Translations under genes and position numbers: made by a program
Shown: positions 45,985 to 56,974 of the stretch, piece after piece
Numbering within the stretch: position 1 is the stretch's first letter
How the letters are laid out: each line of letters opens with the position of its first letter
Origin: Euleptes europaea
Taxonomy: Eukaryota; Chordata; Lepidosauria; Squamata; Sphaerodactylidae
DNA length: 64,000 bases
Assembly (NCBI RefSeq): GCF_029931775.1
Contig: NC_079320.1
Coordinates: forward strand, 50,547,521-50,611,520
Reading direction: 5' to 3'
Notes under the pieces: generated by a model
Seen by the model: only the letters and a program-made list of their open reading frames with translations
The model's database searches: none
What the model was told of the DNA's origin: nothing

Positions 45985-46108
45985 CTAACTTCTGGCCTGT
46001 TGGGATGTCAACGCCAGCAGTCTCTTGCTGAGTAGGGCATTGTGCCGCTGAAGATATTCAATCACGTCGCCTTGTTTTTCAACTATTTCTTCCAACACTG
46101 ATGTTTCC
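45985..46108 (-). CDS. TMEM192: TMEM192 coding exon 6: C-terminal coiled coil and stop
   Basis: The last coding exon completes an Arg codon, then reads [20 protein letters not shown] and [15 protein letters not shown], ending QQARS and TAG at 45985-45987. The human protein ends [11 protein letters not shown]...[15 protein letters not shown] followed by ten more residues with a cysteine (Cys266) reported to link TMEM192 dimers. Here the stop comes five residues after LTS, and a TGC codon lies just two codons behind it. The acceptor is CTACCTTTCAG. The coiled-coil part is well conserved, so the shorter tail is notable but not a sign of a pseudogene. Confidence 0.95.
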
Positions 46109-46471
46109 CTGAAAGGTAGAAAATTCATACCAAGTTATAGGCTTCCTTTACCACTAGGTTTCTTCCCACTCCTACACCCTAGCCCTTCTTCCCTTACAGA
46201 TACAATGCTTAAAATGACAAAATAGCATTACATAATCAGTTCCAAATTCAGAAGCCACAGCTGAACCCATGAGGTTTGTACAGCTAAGCTCTAGAAGACC
46301 ATCAGCTGTAGCTCAAACATGCCTTGCTAATCATTAGCTTTGCCAATACCCAACTAACAAAGAACCATTGAAATATACTGCTATTCCTTTAGTATCTGTA
46401 CAGCTGTAACTGACATCCAGTGCTAGGTGCTGTACACGAGGTGTGACTGAAGCACAAACAGCGAATGTTAC
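46109..46471 (-). other. TMEM192: TMEM192 intron 5
   Basis: A short intron of 363 bp, phase 2, donor GTAACA and acceptor CTTTCAG. No repeat was recognised in it. Confidence 0.85.
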
Positions 46472-46574
46472 CTGAATCCAACTTCTGAGGTAATCCGATT
46501 AGAATATGCATACATATTTTCTTCTTCTATGATGTCGGGTCTGGGTTTTGCCCGGTTAAAGTTGCTCACTTTCA
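46472..46574 (-). CDS. TMEM192: TMEM192 coding exon 5: cytosolic linker
   Basis: 103 bases encode the linker after the last membrane segment: (V)[20 protein letters not shown] then [13 protein letters not shown] and the first two bases of Arg. The human counterpart, [20 protein letters not shown], aligns without gaps. Acceptor TTGAATTATAG, donor TTCAG/GTAACA. The phase fits both neighbours. This exon is too short to appear as an open frame by itself. Confidence 0.95.
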
Positions 46575-47726
46575 CTATAATTCAAAAAGAAAAAAGCTAT
46601 TTAGGAACAGTCTGATATTGGCACAACATATTGAAACGTTGAACAGATTGTTCTGGTTCTGTTCTACAGAGACCCCTTCATGAGCCAGGCATAGCTGATC
46701 CAAGTTAAAGCGTACAGCATTTGAGGGGGGGGGGGAGAAAGAATGTCAATACTTTGCTCCTTGAAAATTGAGTTCATCCAAGTCAAATGGATGAATGTTG
46801 CTTAGGGATCTACTTACATTCTAAGTAGAAGTAGCCACTCATCAAATGCTCTGGTGGCACATGCCTCAGCCAACACACAAAAGCAGCCCAGGCTAACCAA
46901 GGTTAAGGCATTTGAAAGGTTTATTATGTTAGGATGAAGGGGAACAGAGAGCACCTCAGGTGCTACATTGATCCACATTCACTTAAGTTGGGGCTGACAG
47001 CACTGTCCTTTGAATGCTCAAATAAAAAGGCACAACATAATTATCACCGGAAAAAGTGACTATAGGAGCATGAAATAGTACAGGTTAGAAATAGTTGGTA
47101 TTCCCTTAGGGACAGTTCTGACCTCACTGTGCAGGACTCACGTTGAGACTGTTTTAAGTAGTAAATAAACTACTCATATGTGAATACACCTCATCACACT
47201 AATATGAATTGTCTTCACAAAACTCAGTCAGACAGCAGTACAGATCTGGGTGCAGGGTCTTTCGCAATGCTTTATTCTCATTTACTCAGTCAGCAATTCC
47301 TTGTGAATAGGTTTCTTCCGATCCCTTCTAGAATTGCCTCACTAGGCCACCTGCTGAGTGCAAGCAGTTTGCATGACTGATCAGAGGAATAGCTAAGGCA
47401 GTTGTGTCAGCAAGCAGTAAAGTAATCAGACAAGAATGGCTCACAGAAGTCATCATCCATCTCAGATTCGGCTATCAGCCGATCAGATTACCTCAGCACA
47501 CTCAGCCAAAGACACCGAAGACCAACAGGTGTCCCAACAGAGTCAAATAGACAGTTTCAACAGAGGTTTGGCAGGTGGTTGGTATTGGAAGATCACAGGA
47601 GAATTATTCTTTAACTTAAGAGGATGCTACAGAAAGGTGCTTCACCATACAGCCCAGATCTTTTAGGACTAGGCAATACACCAACAAATTAAGATATTTC
47701 AAGGATAGGACCAGAGTCCTATAGCA

Positions 47727-47728
<2 letters not shown>

Positions 47729-47772
<44 letters not shown>

Positions 47773-47999
47773 GAAGTGCCGTCAAGTCGCAGCCGACTTA
47801 TGGCGACCCCTTTTGGGGTTTTCATGGCAAGAGACTAACAGATAGGTGGTTTGCCAGTGCCTTCTTCTGCACATCAACCCTGGTATTCCTTGGTGGTATT
47901 TGGAATTCCTTTGGTATTCCAAATACTAACCAGGGCTGAACCTGCTTAGCTTCTGAGATCTGACGAGATCAGGCTAGCCTGGGCCATCCATGTCAGGGT
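47729..47999 (-). mobile_element. 5S-derived SINE with expanded (GT)n tail
   Basis: The SINE (5S-like AACCAGGGCTGAACCTGCTT, Bov-B-like GTCAAGTCGCAGCCGACTTA) and a run of about 20 GT units at 47730-47770 lie together between direct repeats CTATAGCACC at 47719-47728 and 48000-48009. The microsatellite is therefore the 3' tail of the inserted SINE. A local duplication of the TTGGTATTCC word lies at about 47890-47925. Confidence 0.9.
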
Positions 48000-48221
48000 C
48001 TATAGCACCTTAAAGACCAGTATTTTGTGACATTGGAAAAGTGGTTGGGGAAAGAACGTTTTTGAAAAACGAAAGTATTTATACACTATTCATGAATTAA
48101 CCAACTGAAGTTAAACAAGATTGTTACTAGGTATCAAATCAGATGTTTAATCTTTCTGCACTATGAAACATATTTTAACATGTGTAAAGGATTTTTGATC
48201 TACTGATTCAGCTAGTGTTTT

Positions 48222-48440
48222 GTTTATTCCATTTATACCCCACCAATGTTCACAATCAGGACCTGAAATGGCTTAAATTGTTCTCTCCTTCTGTCTGCAC
48301 AACAACCCTGTGAATTAAGTTAAGACTCAGAATGTGTGAGCGGCCCAGGATCACCCAGCAAGCTTCCATGGCAGAGTGGGGATTCAAAAACCAAGTTTCT
48401 CAGATTCTAGTCTGACACTCTAACCATTATACCAGGCTGG
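48222..48440 (-). mobile_element. Sauria SINE
   Basis: Minus strand: ATTCCATTTATACCCCACCA tail, GGATCACCCAGCAAGCTTCC body and TCTAACCATTATACCAGGCT inverse A box. Confidence 0.7.
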
Positions 48441-48462
48441 CTCTCCAAACTGGAAATGGTCA

Positions 48463-49008
48463 TTTATGCATGGGTACTTTCACTCTGGTCTGTCTCGGTT
48501 ATTCCTTGGGAGTTATGCATGAGTTTTCTGTCCATTAGAGATGACCTCGCTGCCAGCCTTCACAAATCCCGGGACTTCCTGTTCCTCTGTTAACCTGATT
48601 CTTCCATCTCCCCTGAGCTCAGCCTGGGTGAAATCCCCATGCATAAGGCAAAGCGCGGGACACGGAAGCTTGGTTTGTCTCACAGCAACAAGACAGCCAA
48701 TTACAGTGTGTAAAGAGGTGGGGATTCAAATGCTTCCTCTGAGTTCTTTCTGAGCAGGCTTTTTAAAACTGAGGATTGGATTTCTTCCCCCCCTTTCAGA
48801 TTTCTGTTTTTTGTCCTTAAAATGCTCTTTTAATTGGGTATGGGGGGGATTTTCTCACACTAAGCACTACTACGTAAGCCAATTACAAAGCAACATTTAA
48901 AGGGGTGGGGACTTGATATGAGCTTAGATACTGCTGGTGCATAGATTCCCAACAGGAAAGTGTGGGTCCAGTGAGCAATGAACCTCAGGTAAAACACCCA
49001 TGCATAAA
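48463..49008. mobile_element. Candidate 546-bp TIR element
   Basis: Bounded by the 13-bp inverted pair TTTATGCATGGGT (48463-48475) and ACCCATGCATAAA (48996-49008). Further ATGCATAA words lie inside and just outside. It has no coding capacity, and no convincing target duplication was found. The superfamily is unknown. Confidence 0.45.
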
Positions 49009-49872
49009 CAACCACAGATCAACTATGAACCTTATGCATAGACCTTAACTTCTGAAAGAGTTATCTGCATAAAGAAGGGGGGGCACTGATAAGTAGCTTT
49101 CCTTTCAGTACATGGGCACTCTACCACATGATGTTACAAAGGCCAACATCAAAACTATTATGCAAAGTAACAGATTACAGCATATCGATACCTTCCTCTA
49201 CGGTGCAGTTCACTGATTTTCAATTTTAAAAAAATTACTACATAGTATTGAGATTTGATCAGTGCAAGGGACAGCTAAGTAAATTACCGTTAAGATTTTA
49301 GAAAGGTAAGACACTTGACTGCAGAAACTTAGTTGCAGAAGCTAATTATCTATAGATGCAACTGGGAACGGGTCAACTGATTAAAAGCATCAGTACATAA
49401 ATGGCACATTTGGGGGTGGAGCCTTGGCACATTTGATTCAGTTCTAATTAAACAGGACCTAAACACCCACACTATTGAAGGATGCAAATTCCAAATCCTC
49501 ACTTTCTTCAGCCATAACACCCCTCAACTAATTACTAATGCTGAAAGAGCAAGTGACCTTACAGCGTTGGTCTCAGGATTATCGAGAGTACACATGAAGC
49601 ACTCTGAACATCCTAAAACTCTATTTAATGCTTACTATTATGATAACCATGAACAATGGAACATTCTCTAGTTGTCCTAGGCAAGAATACTGGACAGCCA
49701 CAGAAGGCAACGACAAATTTGCTTGTATTATCATGGTGCCATCCCATATACTGCCCTGAGCTCCTTTGAAAAAGGACGGGACAAAGTATTAAATAAAAAT
49801 CTTAGTAATGCATCTAGGAAAGCAAGAGAATAATGTGGCTTCAAAAGGCAAGGCCATGCCCCAAGTCCTCAC

Positions 49873-50007
49873 CTGTATAAATAACCAGGCATATCAATGA
49901 ACAAATCAGCTCCACACTCAAGACTGCCAAGATGAAGCAGAGGTACAATTTACTGTGTTCAGGAAAGGAATGTTGCACTGACAGTAGCAGAAGTAAAGCT
50001 GCATTAC
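49873..50007 (-). CDS. TMEM192: TMEM192 coding exon 4: membrane segments 3 and 4
   Basis: 135 bases give (G)[19 protein letters not shown] and then [25 protein letters not shown]. The first part forms the third membrane segment, the QHSFPE loop matches human exactly, and the rest forms the fourth segment before the cytosolic tail. Acceptor TTTCCTCCTGTAG, donor ACAG/GTGAGG. Phases 1 and 1 fit exons 3 and 5. Confidence 0.96.
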
Positions 50008-50828
50008 CTACAGGAGGAAAGGGACAAGATATAGTACAAACAAACCACCAGGCTAATTTTTTTAAATGGCTTAAGCACTCACACATTTACACACTGAAAA
50101 GCAGTAAGTTTGAATTGTGACACATCTAGCCATGGAATAAAGTGGTGTACAAGCTGCACATATTCCCTCTAACTAAAATGCTGCACGCACAGCCCATTCA
50201 CTTGAGTGGAGATATCACTGTCTTTGCACGACAAATTAGAGTGGGATTCTTCACCTTCTCTGAATGGTAACTGGTACCATTGCAAATAGTTTCAGAGGCT
50301 ATTAGACTGAACTTTTTGATGGTCATGCATGCAGTAGTGGATCCCACTAATTGGAATAGGCCTTTATATTTTCTTCTGGGATATTACCAAACATGCTTAT
50401 ATGTTAAAGTTAAAAGCAACGATACTTATAATTACATTACTAACAAATGTGTATTCATGTGCACAAATAATCAGCAATTTAAAACAGCATACTTGGTTGA
50501 GGAATTACCTAAACATACAGATCTACACACTAGTTTGAGAAACTCTGAATTTCCCCATTAGACCTCAAATTCCTCCAACTTTTCCCTAGCTTATACTTAC
50601 TTGAACTACAGAGATCAATAACTAGAAATTTTAAGGTGCAAAGCTTTAACCTACATTTCAACTACTTTGCCTGCATCAAACTTGTATCTAAAATTTATAC
50701 AAAGTTCTTGCTAGCCGAAGGGCTATGACACCCTCAAGGTGAACAGGAAAAGCATTTATTGTTCTTGAAAGGAACTAATGACCAAAATAAGATGCTGGTA
50801 AACAGCTAAATCAATCTTGTTTCATGTT

Positions 50829-50882
50829 CTCTCCTCAATTCTAGGCAAATCTGATCTCTCCTCAATTCTAGGCAAATCTGAT
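50829..50882. repeat. Perfect 27-bp tandem duplication
   Basis: Two identical units starting CTCTCCTCAATTCTAGGCAA lie side by side at 50829-50855 and 50856-50882. Confidence 0.9.
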
Positions 50883-51185
50883 CTTGCCCTATCAAGAACA
50901 CCCCAACATTATTTTAAAAGCGCAATGCATGTCCACTTCGCAATGGCATTTGAAAGTTTGTCAGATGCTTCACACACTTGAATAATTAAGCATTACTTCA
51001 GAGAAGGATTTTTCTGCAAATTCAGATCATCAAGGGTATCTAGCTGCGGGCCCTACTTTGAAACCAACATCTTTCCTCATCTCCAGAGCTCTACCTAGTG
51101 GCCATTTCTTAACAATGATCTATAAACTGGAAAATTTTGCCTGAAGCAACTTCTGCAAAAATAGATTTTTATGTTGGTACCTGGG

Positions 51186-51386
51186 AAGCCTGATCTCAGC
51201 AGATCTCAGAAGCTAAGCAGGGTCAGCCCTGGTTAGTATTTGGATGGGAGACCACCAAGGAATACCAGGGTTGCTCTGCAGAGGAAGGCACTGGTAAAAA
51301 CCACCTCTGTTAGTCTCTTGCCATGAAAACCCCAAAAGGGGTCGCTATAAGTCAGCTGCGACATGAAGGCACTTTACACACACACC
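51186..51386 (+). mobile_element. 5S-derived SINE
   Basis: Head AGATCTCAGAAGCTAAGCAG and TTAGTATTTGGATGGGAGAC match 5S rRNA internal sequence. Tail GTCGCTATAAGTCAGCTGCG ends in ACACACACA. Confidence 0.85.
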
Positions 51387-52532
51387 AAGCTGGGTGGCAA
51401 CTATAAGCTTGTTTCATTCTTCGTGTCCTCTGAGAAGTTTTATGGCTGACAATCTTACAACGTGTTTTTTTTTTAAGTTAACTGATATTGCACTTAGAGG
51501 TTTATATTGCTGGATTTAATCTGTTCTATTTGTTTTTGCTGAAATGTGGAAAGCTGCTTTGCAAATTCGAGGATATAGGTCTAACTGTTAAAAGAAACTA
51601 CTGCTAAAGATTTTAGGGCTACAAACATTTGCACTGCTAGGGCAAGTTAAAAATCTAAATTAGTTAACTGCTGCTGCTCAGCAAGGGATGAACAAGGACA
51701 CAGTTTATTACAGAGCAGTCTGCTGTCTTGGTGAATGTATGCATATACCCAGATATTACCAAATTCAGTACAGCCCAAGCCAGTTTTCTGCCAACACCCT
51801 GCAATATCATATGCATACTCTTCACCATGAAGAACCAACCAACAAGCTTCTATAACTAAACTGCAGCATGAACAGAATTCTGCAGCATCATATTTATGTG
51901 TTTATGCAAAAAACGATGGCGCCCAATCCTAGCTATGCTCAATAGTCCCACTGAGTTCAGTAAAGTCTACTCCCAAGCAACTGTGCACAGAATTGGAGTC
52001 TTCGAACTCTGAGTGTGACTAGTATGCTCTTGCCTGCTGTGTAGATTTACCCAACAAAAATAGGCTTTTGTTTCCAGCCAGTAAGAAAATCACACAGAAT
52101 GTGGCTACTTTCACATTACCACAGCTCCAAATTAAACTGATAGTCAATCCTCAAGTACTTTTTCATTTTGATCAATCAAGGATTATCAGATGTAGAAAAT
52201 AGTTATGTATTACTTCAAACATTTTTACTCTGAATGTACATATCTCATTGGATGAATGTGAACATCTTTTTTTGCTGCAGTGAATGTTTTGATTCTCAAG
52301 GTTTATGCTTGTTAATTAGTTATGGCTTATGATAGAAACATAAGGAATTCAGTGTATGACTAGTACAGCTTCAGAAACCAAGACAAGCCAGAGCAATCTA
52401 GGGAAGTCAGCGTAGAAGGAGTCCCACTGGGAGACCATAACATAACTCCAGCTTAACAGCTTATGTTGCATATGTCAGTCAATTCATATTTAACAGCTGG
52501 CAGATGAAAAGGCATGAAAAATTCAGGCTCAC

Positions 52533-52797
52533 CTGCAGACTGAATTAGCAGCGGAAGCCTCTTCAGATGCCTTGTGTTTCGGTAGATTAAGAGATAGCCT
52601 CTGCATCTGGCCTTACTGTGGTGGTAGTGAACATACAGTTCAAGGAACATGTGTAGAAGCCAGAGAATTACCTTGGCAGTCATTATAGCAGTTTGCACTT
52701 TAAGCGGATACATGTATCTTCTAGGACACATATCTGCACTTGCATCAGGATAAGAACAAAACATACCTGCTAAAAAAGCCAGGATAACAAAGGCAAC
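52533..52797 (-). CDS. TMEM192: TMEM192 coding exon 3: membrane segments 1-2 and loop
   Basis: 265 bases encode [17 protein letters not shown] (end of membrane segment 1), a luminal loop with CSYP and [22 protein letters not shown] (segment 2), then [20 protein letters not shown] and [18 protein letters not shown]. The human stretch KVQTVI..KVILW.LH..LE.Y..YHHSK and YRSTRHLKRL aligns without gaps. Acceptor TTCTTCCTAG/GTTGCC at 52798, donor GCAG/GTGAGC, phase 1. This is the longest exon and the surest identification of the gene. Confidence 0.97.
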
Positions 52798-53039
52798 CTA
52801 GGAAGAAAAAACCCAAAGCATTAGGATTTCAATGCTTGGTTTAAACATTTTAGCTCATTCAATACCTCTGAAATTACATCGGGTTTTACCCAAGTTGTCC
52901 TTTACCCATTCATTTCAGTCCACTGTTCTTAAATGTTGGGTCTGCTGCAGTTTAAACCCATTAAGTAGCCTTAAATCCATTAGGAGTAATCATGAGATAT
53001 ACCTATGCTGACACAAGCTTGTAAATAAGCCAGTTCTAC

Positions 53040-54180
53040 TCTAGCATTGTCACAATTCACTGTGACCAAGGAACAAAGCAGAAAGTTGGATCTAGTAATT
53101 CCCACCACCCCCGTCAAGAAGTTGAGGTCTCTCAATTTCTTGGATTGTATGATTTCTTTCGGTTCAGGCCTAGAGGCCTATGAATGCTGTGTTATTGAGA
53201 TTTTAGACCAGCAAAATAAGTTTCCTTTAGAAAACTGCTTTTGTGGAGAGAACAAGATAGGCAACCAGCTGCTTCTCGTTAAACCTTTCTCTCCCCTTTC
53301 TGGAATGCAAGGCCATGCATTGCCATAGTAACTAATCGGTCAGCCATCATGACAATGTCCAGGTGCAGGTAGTTCTGTAAGCTTCCTCACCTGAACACAT
53401 CTATTAAGGAGTCAGCATTTCTAACCAAGCGATTAATTACCAGCTAATTGCTTTCGTTTTCTCAGTTGGCTTCTATGAGCTCATCCCTTTGAGAAAGCGA
53501 ATATAAGGACAGACCAGTCCTGAGCAAATCATGCCCGCTTTGGGGTACAGCAGGAGAGCTGTGCTGGTGGCATCACAACCCATTTGATTTTGGCCCTTGA
53601 GGGGGAAACTCTGGTCAAGCTGACCTGCTTGGAGAAACTTTGGACAACCTTGTGAAACTCTTGAATGCTGGAAGCATCTTTCGAAGTTGGTAACTGTAAA
53701 CCTGATGCAAGAAACCTTTGCCAATCCTTTTGAACCAAAAAGACTTTTGAATGTATTAGTTAGCTATGCTAAATGGGTTTTTTATTTTATTGCCTATCAC
53801 TTCATGAAACCTCTTTTCTTTCCATTAAACCAGCATAAATCTTATAAATAAATTGTTAGCCTTTAAATGGATTGTGTCTTTTGATTTTGGGATTCCAAGC
53901 TAAATTCTAAGTGCCTTGTGTGAGTGTAAAAACCACCTACCAAAAACCTAAGACATTTTTTGGAGTGTAATCTTTTCCCCAGCAAGGCCTCTTCCTTGCA
54001 GGGTAAGCGTTGCACTTAACTTTTGAAGTGAGTTGGGAGAGGATTGCCCTTATCCTTTCCCTGGAGCTCAACCTTTAGTAAAGGGCTGGTGGCAGCTACT
54101 CCTTGGACTTGGGGCGAAAGCCTGGAGTTCAAGGTTTTGTCTTTTTGGGAATCTTTTGACCAAAGCAGCTCCAGCTGGTG
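53040..54180 (+). mobile_element. Possible LTR-like fossil in TMEM192 intron 2
   Basis: On the plus strand a TATA-like GAATATAAGG (near 53500) and, about 340 bp on, an AATAAA signal with a T-rich downstream stretch are arranged as in a retroviral LTR. Limits, family and age cannot be set. It lies antisense to the gene. No viral protein sense was seen next to it. Confidence 0.25.
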
Positions 54181-54197
54181 GAGGCTGGTTGAAGCTC

Positions 54198-54336
54198 TTT
54201 GACACCCCCCCCCATTCAATTTCATGCAAATTCCCTTATTTTAACCCCCATCCATGCAGGTTCCATGATCGCCAGAACAGACTTTTTGGGTAGTCATCCC
54301 TTTTTTAGCACAGGAAAAATTGGTTGGATCCATCCC
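54198..54336. mobile_element. GGTTGGATCC-type MITE
   Basis: Internal GGTTCCATGATCGCCAGAAC and GGGTAGTCATCCC, right end AAATTGGTTGGATCCATCCC. The left end is not found. Same family as 38213-38387. Confidence 0.55.
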
Positions 54337-54524
54337 AAGGTTGAAGACATAGCCTTCTCTCTGCATAACAATACTATATATTAGTAAAACACTTAAACCC
54401 TAGCTAGCTGAATGTGAAAGGTCACTTGAGACAAGCACACTCCAGACAAACTATCCCAGAAATTGAGGAAAACACCAAGCCACACCTATACAATATTTGG
54501 CTAGATAGTACTTTAACAACTTAC

Positions 54525-54668
54525 ATGTAACAGCAACAAAATATTGGCAAAGCAGACTGTAGGTATAGTGTAGAACTTCGGACGCAGACAAGAATGTAAC
54601 GCATGAGGTGGAAGTAGCGTTTCAAGTAGGGGGTCATCCTCCATGCTCTGTGTTATCTCCAGAGACCC
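54525..54668 (-). CDS. TMEM192: TMEM192 coding exon 2: lysosome-sorting tail and start of segment 1
   Basis: 144 bases, phase 0 at both ends: GSLEITQSMEDDPLLETLLP, PHALHSCLRPKFYTIPTVCF, ANILLLLH. The acidic dileucine EDDPLL, known in mammals to send TMEM192 to late endosomes and lysosomes, is kept. A second LL (ETLLPPH) is also present as in human. Acceptor TTTATTTCAG, donor TTACAT/GTAAGT. The human block GSLDITQSIEDDPLLD aligns. Confidence 0.96.
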
Positions 54669-54936
54669 CTGAAATAAATTTAGCAACATGGTATTTGAGG
54701 TGGGTAACTAAGAATCTTCACATTAGGAAGAAAAGGTGAAATCGCTGAACTGACTACATTTACATGTGTGTTACTGGTTTACAAAAATAGAATTAACAAA
54801 CCAATTTTAAACAATCATCCCCTACAGAATTACTCTGGGCTTAGACTGGCTTAACACAGCACAGCACTAATAGTCTTGTGAACTGAATGCACTGGAGCTG
54901 ACAGTAAATAAATAAGGGCATGGCAATGTTACCTGG

Positions 54937-55118
54937 GCCCTGACCTAGATGAGCCAGGCTAGCTCAGTCTCATCAGATCTCAGAAGCTAAGCAGGGTCAG
55001 CTCTGGTTAGTATTTGAATGGGAGACCACCAAGAAGTCCAGGGGAGCCATGCAGAGGCAGGCAATGGCAAACCATCTCTTGCTACTATAAGTCAGCTGTG
55101 ACTTGACTGTCAAAAAAT
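54937..55118 (+). mobile_element. 5S-derived SINE with exact target duplication
   Basis: Head CCCTGACCTAGATGAGCCAG and AGATCTCAGAAGCTAAGCAG, tail GTCAGCTGTGACTTGACTGT. Direct repeats ATGTTACCTGG at 54926-54936 and 55119-55129 are identical. It is shorter than the other copies in the tail region. Confidence 0.9.
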
Positions 55119-55947
55119 ATGTTACCTGGATAGTGAAGATTGTGGTGGTGGACTAACAATGCCTAGATCTGCTTAGCTGTGCGCACATAAGCAAGTTCTG
55201 TCTTTGCATTTTAAAACTTATCTGGGTGCAACTGAACAAGTTAATTTTTGAACCCTGCAAACTGTTACAAAGGGTTCTGTTTAAATTGTTACAAAGGGTA
55301 CTGTTTAAATTCTAACAGCAACCCACTTTTAACAAAACTGGAACTCTATCTCCATTATAGACTTTTAAGCCATCTACCCTGACAACACAAATTATTCCTA
55401 AGAATTCTTATCAGAGTCAATCACCGATGAATTCAATTGCAGCAGAAAAGGATTGAAAAGGCATGTTGTCTAATCTAGCTCTAAAACAGCCAGGGGGTTT
55501 AGACAAGAAGGCATCCCCTAAACTTTTATGGCATTTAGTTAGACCTCTCGGTCACCCAAACAGGCAGACATTGTTTATCTTATTTGGGAAACCCACCTAG
55601 TTCAGCACTGCACATAAAAGCCTACAATATACCTTTATCTCCCGTTTAAAGTACAAGTTGAAAGTACACAGCTTTGAAGTGAGAGTATTTCCCAACAAGT
55701 CTGCTCACAAAGTACCACACACTTAAAGACGAGCTGAAGATGCAGAAACACAGAACCTCAAGACTCACAGCAGCATTCACAGCTTAGTAAAACTCTTCAG
55801 CATCTTTCTAACAGTTCTAACTCCATGTTAACTCAGCTGCAGTTGTATATGCAGACACCATATATGTATATGAAGCCCCCCATACAACACAGTAACTGTT
55901 TCTCATTGCAACACAAGATGCACCATTTGATCACAGCTACAGCTTGC

Positions 55948-56168
55948 GGGGCCCTGACCTGGATGGCCCAGGCTAGCCTCATCTCGTCAGATCTCAGAAG
56001 CTAAGCAGGGTCAGCCCTGGTTAGTACTTGGATGGGAGACCACCAAGGAATACCAGGGTTGCTGTGCAGAGGAAGGCACTGGCAAACCACCTCTGTTAGT
56101 CTCTTGCCATGAAAACCCCAAAAAGGGGTCGCCATAAGTCGGCTGCGACTTGATGGCATTTTACACAC
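55948..56168 (+). mobile_element. 5S-derived SINE inserted in an older SINE
   Basis: A well-kept copy: GGGGCCCTGACCTGGATGGC, CTCGTCAGATCTCAGAAGCT, TTAGTACTTGGATGGGAGAC, and tail GTCGGCTGCGACTTGATGGC with (AC)n. ACAGCTTGC flanks both sides (55939-55947, 56169-56177). Confidence 0.9.
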
Positions 56169-56170
56169 AC

Positions 56171-56320
56171 AGCTTGCTGTGGGTAAAGTGTAGATGACTG
56201 GGGAAGGCACTGGCAAACCACCCCGTCAACATAGTCTGCCTAGTAAATGTCGGGTTGCGACATCACCCCATGGGTCAGTAATGACTTATTGTTTGCACAG
56301 GGGACTACCTTTACACAGCT
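56171..56320 (+). mobile_element. tRNA-derived SINE tail
   Basis: AGCTTGCTGTGGGTAAAGTG, GGGAAGGCACTGGCAAACCA and CACCCCATGGGTCAGTAATG match the 3' part of the element at 2674-2998. The head is missing. Confidence 0.75.
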
Positions 56321-56344
56321 ACTTCACAGCTTGAAATCAGAACA

Positions 56345-56527
56345 CCACATATATGAAGCTGTCTCACTCCTATAACCAGCCCACTGGTCTATCAAGGGCA
56401 GTATTATCTACTCTTGACTGGCAGCAGCTCTCCAGGGTCTCAAGCTGAGGTCTTCACACCACCTACTTACCCAAGCCTTCTAACTGGAGATACCAAGGAT
56501 CAAACCTGGAACCATCTGCGTGTAAAG
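56345..56527 (-). mobile_element. tRNA-Ala-like SINE, copy 5, diverged
   Basis: Minus strand: GGCAGCAGCTCTCCAGGGTC, TTCTAACTGGAGATACCAAG and GGATCAAACCTGGAACCATC. It lacks a good A box. Confidence 0.65.
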
Positions 56528-56801
56528 CTAATTACATACGTGAGTGTAAGTCCGGTCCACGTGACAGGAAGCTCATCACATGATTAGAAAATAAAAGTAA
56601 CATGCCTTAACACTCCCCAGTAGAAGCCACGCCCACCAGCCTTTATCTGATGAAGAGGATAGACAAGGCTCAGCAAAAGGATTCCACAACTCCATTAAGG
56701 TTGCCTGGCCGAAAGGAAGCATGAGAAGCAGGTGGAGGCGGTTTACCACCTCCCTACCCATTTCCAGGTACGCTGCAGCAGGACTGAGAGAACCGAACCA
56801 T

Positions 56802-56974
56802 GGGGTTCACCGCACTTTGCATTCCCAGCGATGTATTAAGAGTTTGAAAATGTTATAAAAAAACACCGCTTTGTCTTCACAGCTAAAGGGGCCAAAACAA
56901 AGCGCGAACAGTATTTTTTCATAACGTTTTCAAACTCTCAATACATTGCTGGGAATAACAAGTGCGGTAACCCC
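56802..56974. mobile_element. MITE with long terminal inverted repeats
   Basis: About 173 bp. Arms of roughly 65 bp, from GGGGTTCACCGCACTTTG on the left and GCTGGGAATAACAAGTGCGG on the right, are near complements. The inside carries AAACAAAGCGCGAAC. It has no coding capacity and the family was not named. Confidence 0.75.

Larger units (their letters stand above)
46575..49872 (-). other. TMEM192: TMEM192 intron 4
   Basis: 3.3 kb, phase 1. Contains the 5S SINE with its (GT)n tail, a Sauria SINE and a 546-bp TIR element. The rest (46600-47710 and 49010-49870) shows no named repeat. Confidence 0.85.
50008..52532 (-). other. TMEM192: TMEM192 intron 3
   Basis: 2.5 kb, phase 1. Holds a perfect 27-bp tandem duplication (50829-50882) and a 5S SINE at 51186. 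The remainder (50010-50820, 51390-52530) shows no named repeat. Confidence 0.85.
52798..54524 (-). other. TMEM192: TMEM192 intron 2
   Basis: 1.7 kb, phase 0. Contains an LTR-like block and a GGTTGGATCC-type MITE (see separate entries). Nothing else was named. Confidence 0.85.

Noticed and set aside
55948-56168. 5S rRNA gene
   Set aside because: Only part of the 5S sequence is present, fused to a Bov-B-like tail, flanked by target duplications and present in many copies. It is a SINE.
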